Below, piece after piece: positions 50,598 through 58,690 of a stretch of DNA of 64,000 nucleotides. The stretch spans positions 1 through 64,000 of the forward strand of contig DAOLUH010000029.1 of NCBI GenBank assembly GCA_035420085.1, in the 5' to 3' direction. The translations under genes were made by a program, and so were the position numbers. Every line of letters starts with the position of its first letter. The stretch's first letter is position 1. Below the pieces are notes generated by a model. It ran no database searches, had not been told where the DNA came from, and saw only the letters and a program-made list of their open reading frames with translations. Origin of the DNA: DSWT01 sp035420085. GTDB lineage: Bacteria > Chloroflexota > Anaerolineae > B4-G1 > SLSP01.

Positions 50598-51071
50598 ATG
50601 ACATTCACAGAAACAGATACAGCCTGGAAAGAGATCCGCTGCTCCCAATGCGGCGCGCCGATCAGGTATCGCACCGATTGGGAGCGCGTTCCTGATTTGT
50701 GCAGAAAGTGTCTCGACAAGAAACAAGCCGAATGGAAAGAAAAACGCTGCGCCAACTGCGGAACCACGATTCGTTACAACGTGAACTGGGACTACGTTCC
50801 CGATTTGTGCACGGATTGTTTCGAGAAGCAGAAGGCCGAATGGAAGGAGAAACGCTGCGCGAATTGCGGGGCGACCATCCGTTACAATGTCAAGTGGGAG
50901 CGCGTTCCCGATTTGTGTAAAAGCTGCCGCGATAAGAAAAAGGCCAAATGGAAAGAGAAACGTTGCGTCAGATGCGGGACGATTATCCGCTACAAGGTCA
51001 ACTGGGATTATGTTCCCGATTTATGCACAAACTGCCGCAATAAGCAGAAGGGAAATCGGTTATATTCTTGA
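50598..51071 (+). CDS. Protein of four tandem 36-residue zinc-ribbon repeats
   Basis: This 157-residue protein is almost entirely four copies of a 36-residue unit, each WKEKRCxxCGxxIRY followed by WxxVPDLCxxC. Cysteine pairs lie at 15/18-35/38, 51/54-71/74, 87/90-107/110 and 123/126-143/146, so each unit should bind one zinc. Units 1 and 3 have WERVPDLC and 2 and 4 have W(D)YVPDLC, which points to a two-unit block that duplicated. It is basic and may bind nucleic acid. It starts 12 bases after the dehydratase; no ribosome binding site is seen, so it may depend on coupling. I know no named family. Confidence 0.85.
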   Translation: MTFTETDTAWKEIRCSQCGAPIRYRTDWERVPDLCRKCLDKKQAEWKEKRCANCGTTIRYNVNWDYVPDLCTDCFEKQKAEWKEKRCANCGATIRYNVKWERVPDLCKSCRDKKKAKWKEKRCVRCGTIIRYKVNWDYVPDLCTNCRNKQKGNRLYS

Positions 51072-51095
51072 CATAGATACTATTAATGGTATCAT
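51068..51095 (+). promoter_or_regulatory. hicA promoter with palindromic operator
   Basis: TTGACA (51068-51073) and TATCAT (51090-51095) are 16 bases apart. The -35 element contains the stop codon of the zinc-ribbon gene. Across the spacer lies GATACTATTAATGGTATC (51076-51093), symmetric except at one base pair. The predicted start of transcription is at or next to the hicA ATG at 51102, so hicA is probably leaderless. HicB would be the expected repressor. Confidence 0.7.
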
Positions 51096-51101
51096 TATTA
51101 T

Positions 51102-51362
51102 ATGCCCAAGATTGAAGACATCGTCAGCGCTATGAGACGCAATCCCAAAGGTATCCGCTTTGGAGATCTTCAGCGAGTCTGCGACTTCTATTTTGGACAA
51201 CCGCGCCAACAAAGCAGCAGTCACTGCATCTACAAAACACCGTGGCCAGGGGACCCACGAGTGAATATCCAAAATGATAAAGGCATGGCAAAAGCATATC
51301 AAGTGAGACAGGTTTTGAGGGCGATTGACAAATTGGAGATGCACAATGGAACTGAAAAATGA
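51102..51362 (+). CDS. hicA: HicA-like mRNA interferase toxin
   Basis: This 86-residue protein has the HicA double-stranded-RNA-binding-like fold: IRFGDLQRVCDFYFGQP, then the catalytic-histidine strand SSSHCIYKTPWPGDPRVNIQ and a helix with KAYQVRQVLRAIDKLE. It overlaps hicB by 17 bases, the standard hicAB order. No ribosome binding site precedes the ATG. Confidence 0.85.
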   Translation: MPKIEDIVSAMRRNPKGIRFGDLQRVCDFYFGQPRQQSSSHCIYKTPWPGDPRVNIQNDKGMAKAYQVRQVLRAIDKLEMHNGTEK

Positions 51363-51675
51363 TCGCTACACCTACCGCGTGACCTGGTCGGAAGAAGACC
51401 AGGAATACGTAGGCCTGTGCGCCGAATTCCCAGGTCTGAGTTGGCTGGCTGGATCACAAGAAGAGGCGCTCAAAGGTATCCGGCAGGTGGCGGCTGAAGT
51501 TGTAGAGGATATGCGGTTAAGCGGCGAGCCAATCCCTGAACCAATTGCCCTCAAATCGTTCAGCGGCAAGTTCCTGGTGCGCGTACCGCCGGACACTCAC
51601 CGTCGCCTGGCGCTCGAAGCAGCGGAAGCCGGGGTAAGTTTGAATCGTCTTGCCAGCGCCAAGCTCAGTCAATAA
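51346..51675 (+). CDS. hicB: HicB-like antitoxin with ribbon-helix-helix tail
   Basis: This 109-residue protein has the partial RNase-H-like HicB domain (YTYRVTWSEEDQEYVGLCAE, then FPGLSWLAGSQEEALKGI) and a C-terminal ribbon-helix-helix segment (FLVRVPPDTHRRLALEAA, then AGVSLNRLASAKL) that would bind DNA. The start at 51346 follows GGAG. It neutralises HicA and probably represses the operon at the palindrome 51076-51093. Confidence 0.9.
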   Translation: MELKNDRYTYRVTWSEEDQEYVGLCAEFPGLSWLAGSQEEALKGIRQVAAEVVEDMRLSGEPIPEPIALKSFSGKFLVRVPPDTHRRLALEAAEAGVSLNRLASAKLSQ

Positions 51676-51709
51676 ATGTGCTTGTTTTCGCCCTTGATCA
51701 ACAAATCAT

Positions 51710-52699
51710 TCAGCGATATATAGTACGCGCTACCACCCGCTCAAAATTGCGATAGTAAATCTTCTCCAGCACCTCACGCGGCAAGCCCAGACCGTGATAG
51801 CGTTCCACATCATCGGAGGCATCCGGCACAACGAACGGCCCCGCCTGCTCCAAAAACGCGCGGATCAGCCAGGCCAGGTGCAGGATGAACTGCTTCCCAG
51901 ATGCGCCGCGCCGCAACACCCGCGTGTCGAGATCGGTGCCGTAGATGATGCGCTCCTGATAGCGCAGGAAGAAGTCGCGCGCGGCGGCAGGGGCGCGGCT
52001 GAAGTCAGCGTACATATCCACGTGCGGCGTGAGGTCGAAACACACGCCAGGATGCGCGTCGAGGAAGCGGGCCGCACGCGGCAACTCCCGCGAGAGGAAG
52101 TAGAAGTGCGCGAGCGTGAGCTTCAAGCGCGGATGACGTTCGAGAATGTGATCCACCTCAGTGTAGAGGCTTTCTTTGGTAGGGTAACTGCCGTCGGAGT
52201 AATCCCACCCGCTCTTGCGCGCCCAGGCGGGACAACGTTCGGCATCCCAAAACTCGTCCGGGTCGGCCACGTGGAAGACAACCGGAAATTGCTCCTGCTC
52301 CAATGCAGCCCACAGCTCTGCGTACAACGGCCCATCGAGCGGGTAGGGCAACAGTTTCCGCACCTCTGGCTTGCCTTCGATCAGCTTGAGACCATCGAAG
52401 CCCTGCGCTTTGAGCGCCGCCACTTGCCGCGCCAGCATCTCAGGGGCGTGGGTGGGATCGGCCAACGCCGGGCCATACGCCAGCGCCCCGGAAAGGTAGA
52501 CCCGCTTCGGGTAGCGTTCCTTGAAATGCAGGGCGGCGGCATTTTGGTTTGTCCCGTCGGGATTGGGCAAACAGACCAAATTGGCGCGCGCATAGCCGAT
52601 CTGATCGAACAACGTCACAACCTCATCCAGGGACTCAGGATGTATAAAATGCACATGCCCATCCACAATCGGAAATTTCGCAAACCCAGAAAACTCCAT
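51710..52699 (-). CDS. Amidohydrolase 2 family protein at the end of the LacI-ARH operon
   Basis: This 329-residue TIM-barrel hydrolase has an intact VDGHVHF metal motif, VVFHVADPDEFW, TLAHFYFLSREL and IIYGTDLDTRV. It is therefore predicted active, unlike the paralogue at 6950. The start at 52699 follows GGAGGAA. It is the last gene of the minus-strand operon that begins with the LacI-type fusion regulator and follows a sugar ABC transporter, so it may process an imported or de-esterified aromatic or lactone product. That is inference. Confidence 0.82.
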   Translation of the reverse strand: MEFSGFAKFPIVDGHVHFIHPESLDEVVTLFDQIGYARANLVCLPNPDGTNQNAAALHFKERYPKRVYLSGALAYGPALADPTHAPEMLARQVAALKAQGFDGLKLIEGKPEVRKLLPYPLDGPLYAELWAALEQEQFPVVFHVADPDEFWDAERCPAWARKSGWDYSDGSYPTKESLYTEVDHILERHPRLKLTLAHFYFLSRELPRAARFLDAHPGVCFDLTPHVDMYADFSRAPAAARDFFLRYQERIIYGTDLDTRVLRRGASGKQFILHLAWLIRAFLEQAGPFVVPDASDDVERYHGLGLPREVLEKIYYRNFERVVARTIYR

Positions 52700-52716
52700 C
52701 AACCGCTTCCTCCCCC

Positions 52717-52752
52717 GTCTACCGTCTACCGGCTACCGTCTACCGCCTACCC
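52717..52752. repeat. Word-like spacer repeat (CTACCGT)
   Basis: Tandem CTACCGT units with one CTACCGG variant separate the amidohydrolase from the permease. A second array of the same word lies at 53681-53710. Confidence 0.8.
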
Positions 52753-53631
52753 CTTCACCGACCCCAGCTTCACCCCCGCTGTGAAATACCGCTGCAAGAA
52801 CGGATAAACCAGCAAAATCGGCACCATGGCGATGAAAATCTGGGCGGCGCGGGTGGTCCGGTTGCTGATCAACTGCAACAGGGCCAGGTCGCGCTCGGTG
52901 AGCATCCGAGGATCAGGATTGATGACGACCGTTTGTAGATAACTTTGCAGCGGATATTTATCCGGTGAATTCATCAGGATCAATCCATCGAACCACGCGT
53001 TCCAATGAGCCACCGCCACGAACAGCGTCAACGTCGCCAAAATGGGCAAAGAGAGCGGCAGGAGGACGCGGAACAGGATCGTCCAATGGCCGGCGCCATC
53101 CATTGCGGCGGCTTCCTCAAGCTCCTTGGGGATGCTCCTGAACGAGTTCGCCAGCAGGATCACGTTGAACACCGGTAGCGCGCCGGGAAGGATGAGCGCC
53201 CAGAAGTTGTCAATCAGCCCGGTTTGGCGGATGACCATGTACCAGGGGATCAAGCCGCCGGAGAACAGCACGGTGAGCAGGAAAAACCACGCGAAGAAGT
53301 CGCGCGCGCGGAACTCGGCCTTCGACCGCGAGAGCGGATAGGCCACCAGAATGGTCAGGAGCATGTTGACCGGCACGCCGACCAGCACACGCAGCAGGGA
53401 AACGCCGAACGACCTGATGAAGGCGGGATTTTCCAGCACGAACCGGTAGGCCTGCGTGGTAAACTCCACCGGCCATAAGGTCACACGTCCACTGGAAGCA
53501 GCCGGCGCAGACGAAAACGAAAGCGCCAGCGTATGCACAATCGGGAAGGCGCACAGCAGAGCCAGCAACGCCAGCACAGCCAGGTTGACCAGATTCTCGA
53601 AAAAAGGTAATTTGACGATCTTTTGGTTCAT
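52747..53631 (-). CDS. Oligosaccharide ABC transporter permease (YtcP/LplC type)
   Basis: This 294-residue membrane protein has the carbohydrate uptake transporter 1 layout with six membrane segments and the EAA loop EAAAMDGAGHWTILFRVLLP. The segment VAHWNAWFDGLILMNSPDKYPLQSYLQ is characteristic of the YtcP/LplC group. Its last codons include the CTACCGT repeat edge (SVKG). It pairs with the LplB-type permease at 53712. Confidence 0.9.
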   Translation of the reverse strand: MNQKIVKLPFFENLVNLAVLALLALLCAFPIVHTLALSFSSAPAASSGRVTLWPVEFTTQAYRFVLENPAFIRSFGVSLLRVLVGVPVNMLLTILVAYPLSRSKAEFRARDFFAWFFLLTVLFSGGLIPWYMVIRQTGLIDNFWALILPGALPVFNVILLANSFRSIPKELEEAAAMDGAGHWTILFRVLLPLSLPILATLTLFVAVAHWNAWFDGLILMNSPDKYPLQSYLQTVVINPDPRMLTERDLALLQLISNRTTRAAQIFIAMVPILLVYPFLQRYFTAGVKLGSVKG

Positions 53632-53680
53632 CGAAACACACCATCAAAGAATTACGAATTACAAGTGTAGATCAAATCCC

Positions 53681-53710
53681 CGTCTACTGTCTACCGTCTA
53701 CCGTCTACTT
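53681..53710. repeat. Word-like spacer repeat (CTACCGT)
   Basis: CGTCTACTGTCTACCGTCTAC units occupy the spacer between the two permease genes. The first part of the gap (53640-53680) is non-repetitive apart from an AATTACGAATTAC word. Confidence 0.75.
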
Positions 53711-53711
53711 C

Positions 53712-54614
53712 TTAAAAGATACGATAATCCGCCCATTTGGCCGCCAGCTTGTAAGCGATGCCGATGAGCAATAGCGACACGACCGACTTGAACAGCCCGA
53801 CGGCCGTCGCCACTCCATACTGGAAGTTGACGATGCCGATGCGGTAGACTAGCGTATCAATGATGTCGCCGGTGCGGTACACCAGCGGGCTGTACAGGTT
53901 GAAAATTTGATCGAACCCCGCATTGAGAATGTTGCCCAGGCTCAACGTGGAAAGCATAATGATCGTGCCGGAGATGCCCGGCAGGGTGACGTGCCGGGTC
54001 TGCTGCCGCCGGCTCGCGCCGTCCATCACGGCGGCTTCGTAGAGCGTGGGATCAATGTCGGTCAGCGCCGCCAGGTAGACGATCGCGCCAAACCCAAATG
54101 ACTTCCACACGTCGGTAGCGACCATCGTCCAGGGGAACACCTTGTCATTGCCCAGGAAAAAGATCGGCGGGATGCCCACCAGTCCCAGCAGATGATTCAC
54201 CACGCCTCCTGACGGCGAGAGGATGTCAATGAAGATGCCGGCCAGGATCACCCAGGACAGAAAGTGCGGCAGATAGACGATCGTTTGCACTGTGCGCTTG
54301 AACGCCTGGCTGGTGACGTTGTTGAGCATCAGCGCGACCGTCACCGGCACGACCACGCCCGCCACCGCCTTCAGCCCGGCAATGCGGATCGTGTTCCAGA
54401 GCACTTGTAGGATGTTTGGCATCCGCAGGACAAAGGCGAAATTGTCCAACCCGACCCAGGGTGAGCCAAAAATTCCTTTGCCAGGCAGCACGCGCTGAAA
54501 CGCCATCACGATCCCGACCATCGGCGCGTAAGCATACACCAGCGCCAGCACCACCGCCGGAGCCAGCATCACATACAGCGGGATTTCCCGCGAAAACTTC
54601 CTACGCGGCGCCAT
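53712..54614 (-). CDS. Oligosaccharide ABC transporter permease (LplB type)
   Basis: This 300-residue membrane protein has the LplB-type signatures: YVMLAPAVVLALVYAYAPMVG at the start, FKRTVQTIVYLPHFLSWVILA in the middle and the EAA loop EAAVMDGASRRQQTRHVTLP. LplB-type systems import oligo-uronides and other oligosaccharides and share one ATPase (MsmX type) encoded elsewhere. Accordingly no ATPase gene lies in the operon. Confidence 0.9.
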   Translation of the reverse strand: MAPRRKFSREIPLYVMLAPAVVLALVYAYAPMVGIVMAFQRVLPGKGIFGSPWVGLDNFAFVLRMPNILQVLWNTIRIAGLKAVAGVVVPVTVALMLNNVTSQAFKRTVQTIVYLPHFLSWVILAGIFIDILSPSGGVVNHLLGLVGIPPIFFLGNDKVFPWTMVATDVWKSFGFGAIVYLAALTDIDPTLYEAAVMDGASRRQQTRHVTLPGISGTIIMLSTLSLGNILNAGFDQIFNLYSPLVYRTGDIIDTLVYRIGIVNFQYGVATAVGLFKSVVSLLLIGIAYKLAAKWADYRIF

Positions 54615-54616
54615 AT

Positions 54617-54655
54617 CCCCAATCCCCAGTTACCAGTTACCAGTTACCAATCCCC
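54617..54655. repeat. Word-like spacer repeat (AGTTACC)
   Basis: Three AGTTACC units flanked by CCCCAATCCCC words fill the gap between the binding protein and LplB-type genes. Confidence 0.8.
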
Positions 54656-54657
54656 GC

Positions 54658-56334
54658 TTAATGATTCCGCTCCGCCCACAAATTAACCTCGTTGACGATC
54701 TCCGTTCCGCCCAGCTTGTACCAATTCTCCACAAACTGGTCGAACGAGCCTATCGGTTCGCCCATAATAATCTTGGTGATGACCTCGTCTTCCATCGGCT
54801 GAAGCGTGGGCATTTTCTCCGCCATCGTGGCAGTGGGCACACCGTAGAAGCGGTTCAACTGCCCGCGATCGCGCATCACTTGCTCAAGGATGGTGGTGGC
54901 CCCGTTTGGGCCGTTGGTGGCGACTTCCACCCAGGCCTCCAAAGTGCCCTGCTCGAAATACGCCTGGATGATCCGGTAACGCCACTGGGTATCGAGGTCC
55001 AGCCCGGAAGGGTCTTTCTTGGCGAGCGCCTCGCGCAACTTCTTGCCGCCGTCAATCATCGCGTTGGGTTCCCAGAGCACGACCGGCGTGTATTTGTACA
55101 GCACCACGTCGGGATTTTCGATGTCGCCCAGGAATGTGCGGCGGATGTTGTCATCCTCCGTGCCCAGGATGTTGTCTGTCCAGAAATTGATCATGCGGAT
55201 CAACGCTTCAGGGTGTTCGTACCCATTCCTGACCACGAGGAACGCGCCAATAGCCGAATAGTACTGGCTCTTGGCCGGGGTAGCGTCCACGGACGGGATC
55301 GGGAACGCGGTCCAAAAGGCGTGGGGATTGTTCGCCTGGCTCTGGTTCAGGGGATGATACGGATTCCACCACACGCCGAATTCCATGCCGCATTTACCCT
55401 GCGCGATCGTTTCTGTCACCTGATTGATATCCTTGACGCCGAACTCGCGGTCAAGCTGACCATCGGCGTACATTTTTTGCAAGGCCAGCAGCGCGTCGCG
55501 CATCTCCGGCTGCACCGAGCCGTAAACCAGGCTGCCGCCGCGCTCGTACCAGATGCCGGGATAGGCGTGATACCCGTTGAAGAAGCCTTGCAGATTGGCA
55601 ATCGCACCCCACAAGGATTTAGTCACGCACAAGCCAATCGTATCCTGCGCGCCGTTGCCGTCCGGGTCTTCCTCGGTGAAACGCCGCGAGATCTCCAGCA
55701 CATCGGCCATGCTGGCGGGCGCCTCAATGCCGAGTTTGTCCATCCAGTCCTGGCGGATCCACAGCAGCGAGGCCGAGGCGACGGCGGCATCGGTCAGCGG
55801 AATGCCCCACAGCCGGCCGTCTATCGTCGCGGCCTTGAGAGAAATCGGGTCCTGGGTCAACACATCGCGCGTCTTGGCCGATGCCTCCGCTTCGTACACA
55901 TCCGTCAAATCGGCGAGCAGGCCGGCCTCATGAAAGAGGTGCAGTTGTTCCGGGCTAACCGCAAACATATCCGGGACATCGCCAGAATTGACCGACAGGC
56001 CAAGTTTCTGGCCGTACATCGAGCCATCAACCACCCACTTGTAGGTGAGTTTAATGCCAAGCAACTGTTCATAGGCCCGCGTCCAAATGTTGTTGTGGAT
56101 GTCGTCCTCGCCCAGGAATTTGACCGTAGCGTTCACTGAGATCACGGACTGCATCTCAATTGACGGATCGTAGCGCTTGGGGATCGCCAGGGGCAATCCC
56201 ATAAAAGCGTCCTCTGCCGTCACATCTGGCGGCGGTGTCGCCTTGCTCGCCGGCTTGCCGCAGGATACGAGCAGCATCACGATCAACAACAAACCCGCCA
56301 CCTTATTCCATTGTGTTCTGCTGAAGTGTTTCAT
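54658..56334 (-). CDS. Oligosaccharide-binding lipoprotein (LipO-like)
   Basis: This 558-residue secreted lipoprotein binds the transported oligosaccharide. The signal peptide ends in LLVSC with Cys25 as the lipidation site. The large size and segments such as GLSVNSGDVPDMFAVSPEQ and DVLEISRRFTEEDPDGNGAQ are typical of LplA/LipO-type proteins with a calcium-like DPDGNGAQD loop. Its start overlaps the stop of the upstream membrane gene (ATGA). Confidence 0.9.
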   Translation of the reverse strand: MKHFSRTQWNKVAGLLLIVMLLVSCGKPASKATPPPDVTAEDAFMGLPLAIPKRYDPSIEMQSVISVNATVKFLGEDDIHNNIWTRAYEQLLGIKLTYKWVVDGSMYGQKLGLSVNSGDVPDMFAVSPEQLHLFHEAGLLADLTDVYEAEASAKTRDVLTQDPISLKAATIDGRLWGIPLTDAAVASASLLWIRQDWMDKLGIEAPASMADVLEISRRFTEEDPDGNGAQDTIGLCVTKSLWGAIANLQGFFNGYHAYPGIWYERGGSLVYGSVQPEMRDALLALQKMYADGQLDREFGVKDINQVTETIAQGKCGMEFGVWWNPYHPLNQSQANNPHAFWTAFPIPSVDATPAKSQYYSAIGAFLVVRNGYEHPEALIRMINFWTDNILGTEDDNIRRTFLGDIENPDVVLYKYTPVVLWEPNAMIDGGKKLREALAKKDPSGLDLDTQWRYRIIQAYFEQGTLEAWVEVATNGPNGATTILEQVMRDRGQLNRFYGVPTATMAEKMPTLQPMEDEVITKIIMGEPIGSFDQFVENWYKLGGTEIVNEVNLWAERNH

Positions 56335-57050
56335 TGCAATACTCCTTCTACGACGGCTTCCGCATCTGACGACTGTGGGCGAGTCAAACGCGCGCTGATC
56401 AATGCCAGCCCCAGGAGACTCAATCCGGGCAAGATAAAGCGCAGTTTGAGCACTTGTGAGCTAACCTGCATCATCCGCCCAACGGCCGGGTCGCCAGGCT
56501 TAAGGAGGAAGGCCAGCACCGTCACATAGATGGGGAAGAAGGCCGTACCCAACACGACGAAGATAGACGCCAGCGACAGCCAGCGCCCTCCACGCGGCAC
56601 GCGCCGTCCGCACGCCAACAGAATGAACAGAATCATCATCGGCAGAGCAAAGACGAGCGCCGTCACGGCTCCGGCGATAACACTGCCCGCGCTCATCGTG
56701 GGCAGACCGAGTACGGTGAACAGCAGGCGTTCAGCCCGGCCCGTCAACACGGGCGCGAAAGATGCCAGTGCGCCGATGGCAAAGGCGACGCGCACAATCC
56801 CGGAGGCGCGCACCGCGCACCAGACGAAGAGCGCGCAGAACAAGAGTCCGGCCATCAGACCGGCGGTTTGCTCGAACGCCATCAGCCGGGCGCGATAAAC
56901 GCCTGCCGTCATCAACCCGCGCATAGCCTGGCTTGAAAACCAGCTTCCCACCAGGGCCGTCAGCAAGCCGTAGCCGGTCATCACCACCCCAAGCAGAATC
57001 AGAGGCAAATGAGACCGCTGTACCAAAGGTTGTTTACTCTTGTCATTCAT
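56331..57050 (-). CDS. Unknown membrane protein in the LacI-ARH operon
   Basis: This 239-residue protein has six hydrophobic segments, for example LPLILLGVVMTGYGLLTALVG, LMAGLLFCALFVWCAVRASG and FALPMMILFILLACG. I know no family for it. The start at 57050 follows GGGAGGTG, 11 bases after the preceding esterase stop, and it overlaps the binding protein gene by four bases. Tight coupling suggests a role in the same uptake or export system. Confidence 0.75.
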   Translation of the reverse strand: MNDKSKQPLVQRSHLPLILLGVVMTGYGLLTALVGSWFSSQAMRGLMTAGVYRARLMAFEQTAGLMAGLLFCALFVWCAVRASGIVRVAFAIGALASFAPVLTGRAERLLFTVLGLPTMSAGSVIAGAVTALVFALPMMILFILLACGRRVPRGGRWLSLASIFVVLGTAFFPIYVTVLAFLLKPGDPAVGRMMQVSSQVLKLRFILPGLSLLGLALISARLTRPQSSDAEAVVEGVLQ

Positions 57051-57060
57051 AGCACCTCCC

Positions 57061-57861
57061 TCAAAAATCGGCAAATCTGCGCATCAGAAAGCCAAACATC
57101 AGCGCCATCGCTTCTTCCACTGCCGGCGTCGGCAGCCCATCCACCGGCTCAAAACCGTGCCCGGCGTGCTGTAGAATGACCAGCTCGGACGACGCGCCGG
57201 CCTTGCGCAGCGCGTCGTGCAAACGCTGCGCCTGTTCCACCGGCACAACCGCATCTTTATCGCCGTGGATAATCAGGAACGGCGGAGCATCGGCGGCCAC
57301 ATACGTTACAGGGCTGGCGCTGACAAAGTGTTCCGCGCCGAAGACATTGCCCTTCAACTCCTCCACCGCTTCAGGAAACCGGGCGGTTAAATCGGTGGGG
57401 CCGGACATTTCGACCACAGCCTGCACGCGGCTGGAGTGCTCCCGGTACGGACCGACATCCCAACCGGCGCGTTCATCGGCCAGGCCGGCCAGCGCCGCCA
57501 GGTGCCCGCCGGCGCTGTGACCGATGACGGCGATGCGCTCAGCAGCGAGGTTATAGTCGGCGGCGTGGGCGCGCAGGAAGCGGATGGCGCACTTCACATC
57601 CTCAATCATCGCCGGGAAGCGATAGGCCGGGTACATGCGGTAGTTGAGCGAGACGACCAGAAAGCCGCTCGCCGTGGGCATCACTGGCAGCGGCGCTTTG
57701 TCGCCCTCCGTCCATCCGCCGCCGTGGATAAAGATCACGCCGGGCCAGGGGCCGACGGAGGTGGGATAGTAGACGTCCATCTTGAGGGCGTAACCATCTG
57801 TCGTGCAATAGGTCACGTCCTGTTCCGTTGTGCCGAGTTTGGTCGTGTCAAAAGCCATCAT
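57061..57861 (-). CDS. Alpha/beta hydrolase, BD-FAE-like esterase
   Basis: This 266-residue esterase has the oxyanion-hole HGGGWTEGDK, the nucleophile in IGHSAGGHLAALAG, the acid in IIHGDKDAVVP and the histidine in QHAGHGFEPV. The HGGGW and GHSAGG motifs fit feruloyl/acetyl-xylan esterase-like enzymes (BD-FAE). No signal peptide is present, so it acts inside the cell on imported substrates. The start follows GAGAGGGGG. Confidence 0.88.
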   Translation of the reverse strand: MMAFDTTKLGTTEQDVTYCTTDGYALKMDVYYPTSVGPWPGVIFIHGGGWTEGDKAPLPVMPTASGFLVVSLNYRMYPAYRFPAMIEDVKCAIRFLRAHAADYNLAAERIAVIGHSAGGHLAALAGLADERAGWDVGPYREHSSRVQAVVEMSGPTDLTARFPEAVEELKGNVFGAEHFVSASPVTYVAADAPPFLIIHGDKDAVVPVEQAQRLHDALRKAGASSELVILQHAGHGFEPVDGLPTPAVEEAMALMFGFLMRRFADF

Positions 57862-57889
57862 CGTCCCCCTCTCAAAAATCCGCGTTTGC

Positions 57890-58690
57890 CTATTTCCGCC
57901 CCCCAGACGAGGGCAACGAGCAAGGCACCGCACCCCTGAGATATTTTTCAAACCATTCCCACACGCGCTCGAACATTGCCGGCGGTGTTTCGTGGCCGGT
58001 TTGCGGGTATTCAACCAATTCGAGCAACTCCGGACGGGTGTACCGCTCTTTGATCTGCTGGTAGACGCGCCGTACTTCTTCGATGGGCACAATCGGATCG
58101 GCCTGCCCGTACTGCATCAGCAAAGGGAAATCGGCAACGCCTTCCAGAAACGCCTCGGCCGCCGTTCGCTGCTCCACAACAGCGATCATCACTTCGGTAA
58201 CGCCGAATTCAGGATAGTGCTGCATAATCTTGCGGATCGTGACCGGCCAAAACGGCGCCGCGCCCGCAACCTGCACCACAGCGGTCCGAATGTGCGGGGA
58301 ACGACGCGGCAGGTAACGATAGATGACCACGCCGCCCAATGAGATGCCCAGGAGTCCAATGCGCGTGCCATCGGCGACACGATCCCCGGCATAAAAACTG
58401 ACCAGCCTTTCGATATACTCCGCCGAACGCGCCAACACCTCATCCAGGCGTGGGGCGACTTGAGCGGGAATGAATTCGCCATCACAGGCTTCCCCGTGCA
58501 AATAAAGGTCAATGGAAACGGTGTAATAGCCGCGCTGCGCCAGTTGGTAACCTTGCGAGAAGCAATGCTCCTTTCTGCCGGAAAAGCCGTGCATGATGAG
58601 CACGAGGGGCAGTTTTTCGCTGGCCTCCGGGTTATAAAATTCCAGGACGGGAATATCCTCAATACGACGATGGTCAATCAGAATTTTCAT
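57890..58690 (-). CDS. Alpha/beta hydrolase, dienelactone hydrolase-like esterase
   Basis: This 266-residue hydrolase has VLIMHGFSGRKEHCFSQGYQ as the oxyanion region, the nucleophile in LLGISLGGVVIYRYLP, acid in YGQADPIVP and His in PQTGHETPP. It belongs to a cytoplasmic esterase group resembling YjfP and dienelactone hydrolases. It overlaps the fusion regulator stop by 17 bases, with AAAGGA nine bases upstream of its ATG, so the two are cotranscribed. Confidence 0.87.
   Translation of the reverse strand: MKILIDHRRIEDIPVLEFYNPEASEKLPLVLIMHGFSGRKEHCFSQGYQLAQRGYYTVSIDLYLHGEACDGEFIPAQVAPRLDEVLARSAEYIERLVSFYAGDRVADGTRIGLLGISLGGVVIYRYLPRRSPHIRTAVVQVAGAAPFWPVTIRKIMQHYPEFGVTEVMIAVVEQRTAAEAFLEGVADFPLLMQYGQADPIVPIEEVRRVYQQIKERYTRPELLELVEYPQTGHETPPAMFERVWEWFEKYLRGAVPCSLPSSGGRK

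Noticed and set aside
54661..56139. 492-residue open frame antisense to the oligosaccharide-binding protein
   Set aside because: It is an antisense shadow of a well-supported lipoprotein gene and has the His/Arg/Gly-rich composition typical of such shadows in GC-rich DNA.
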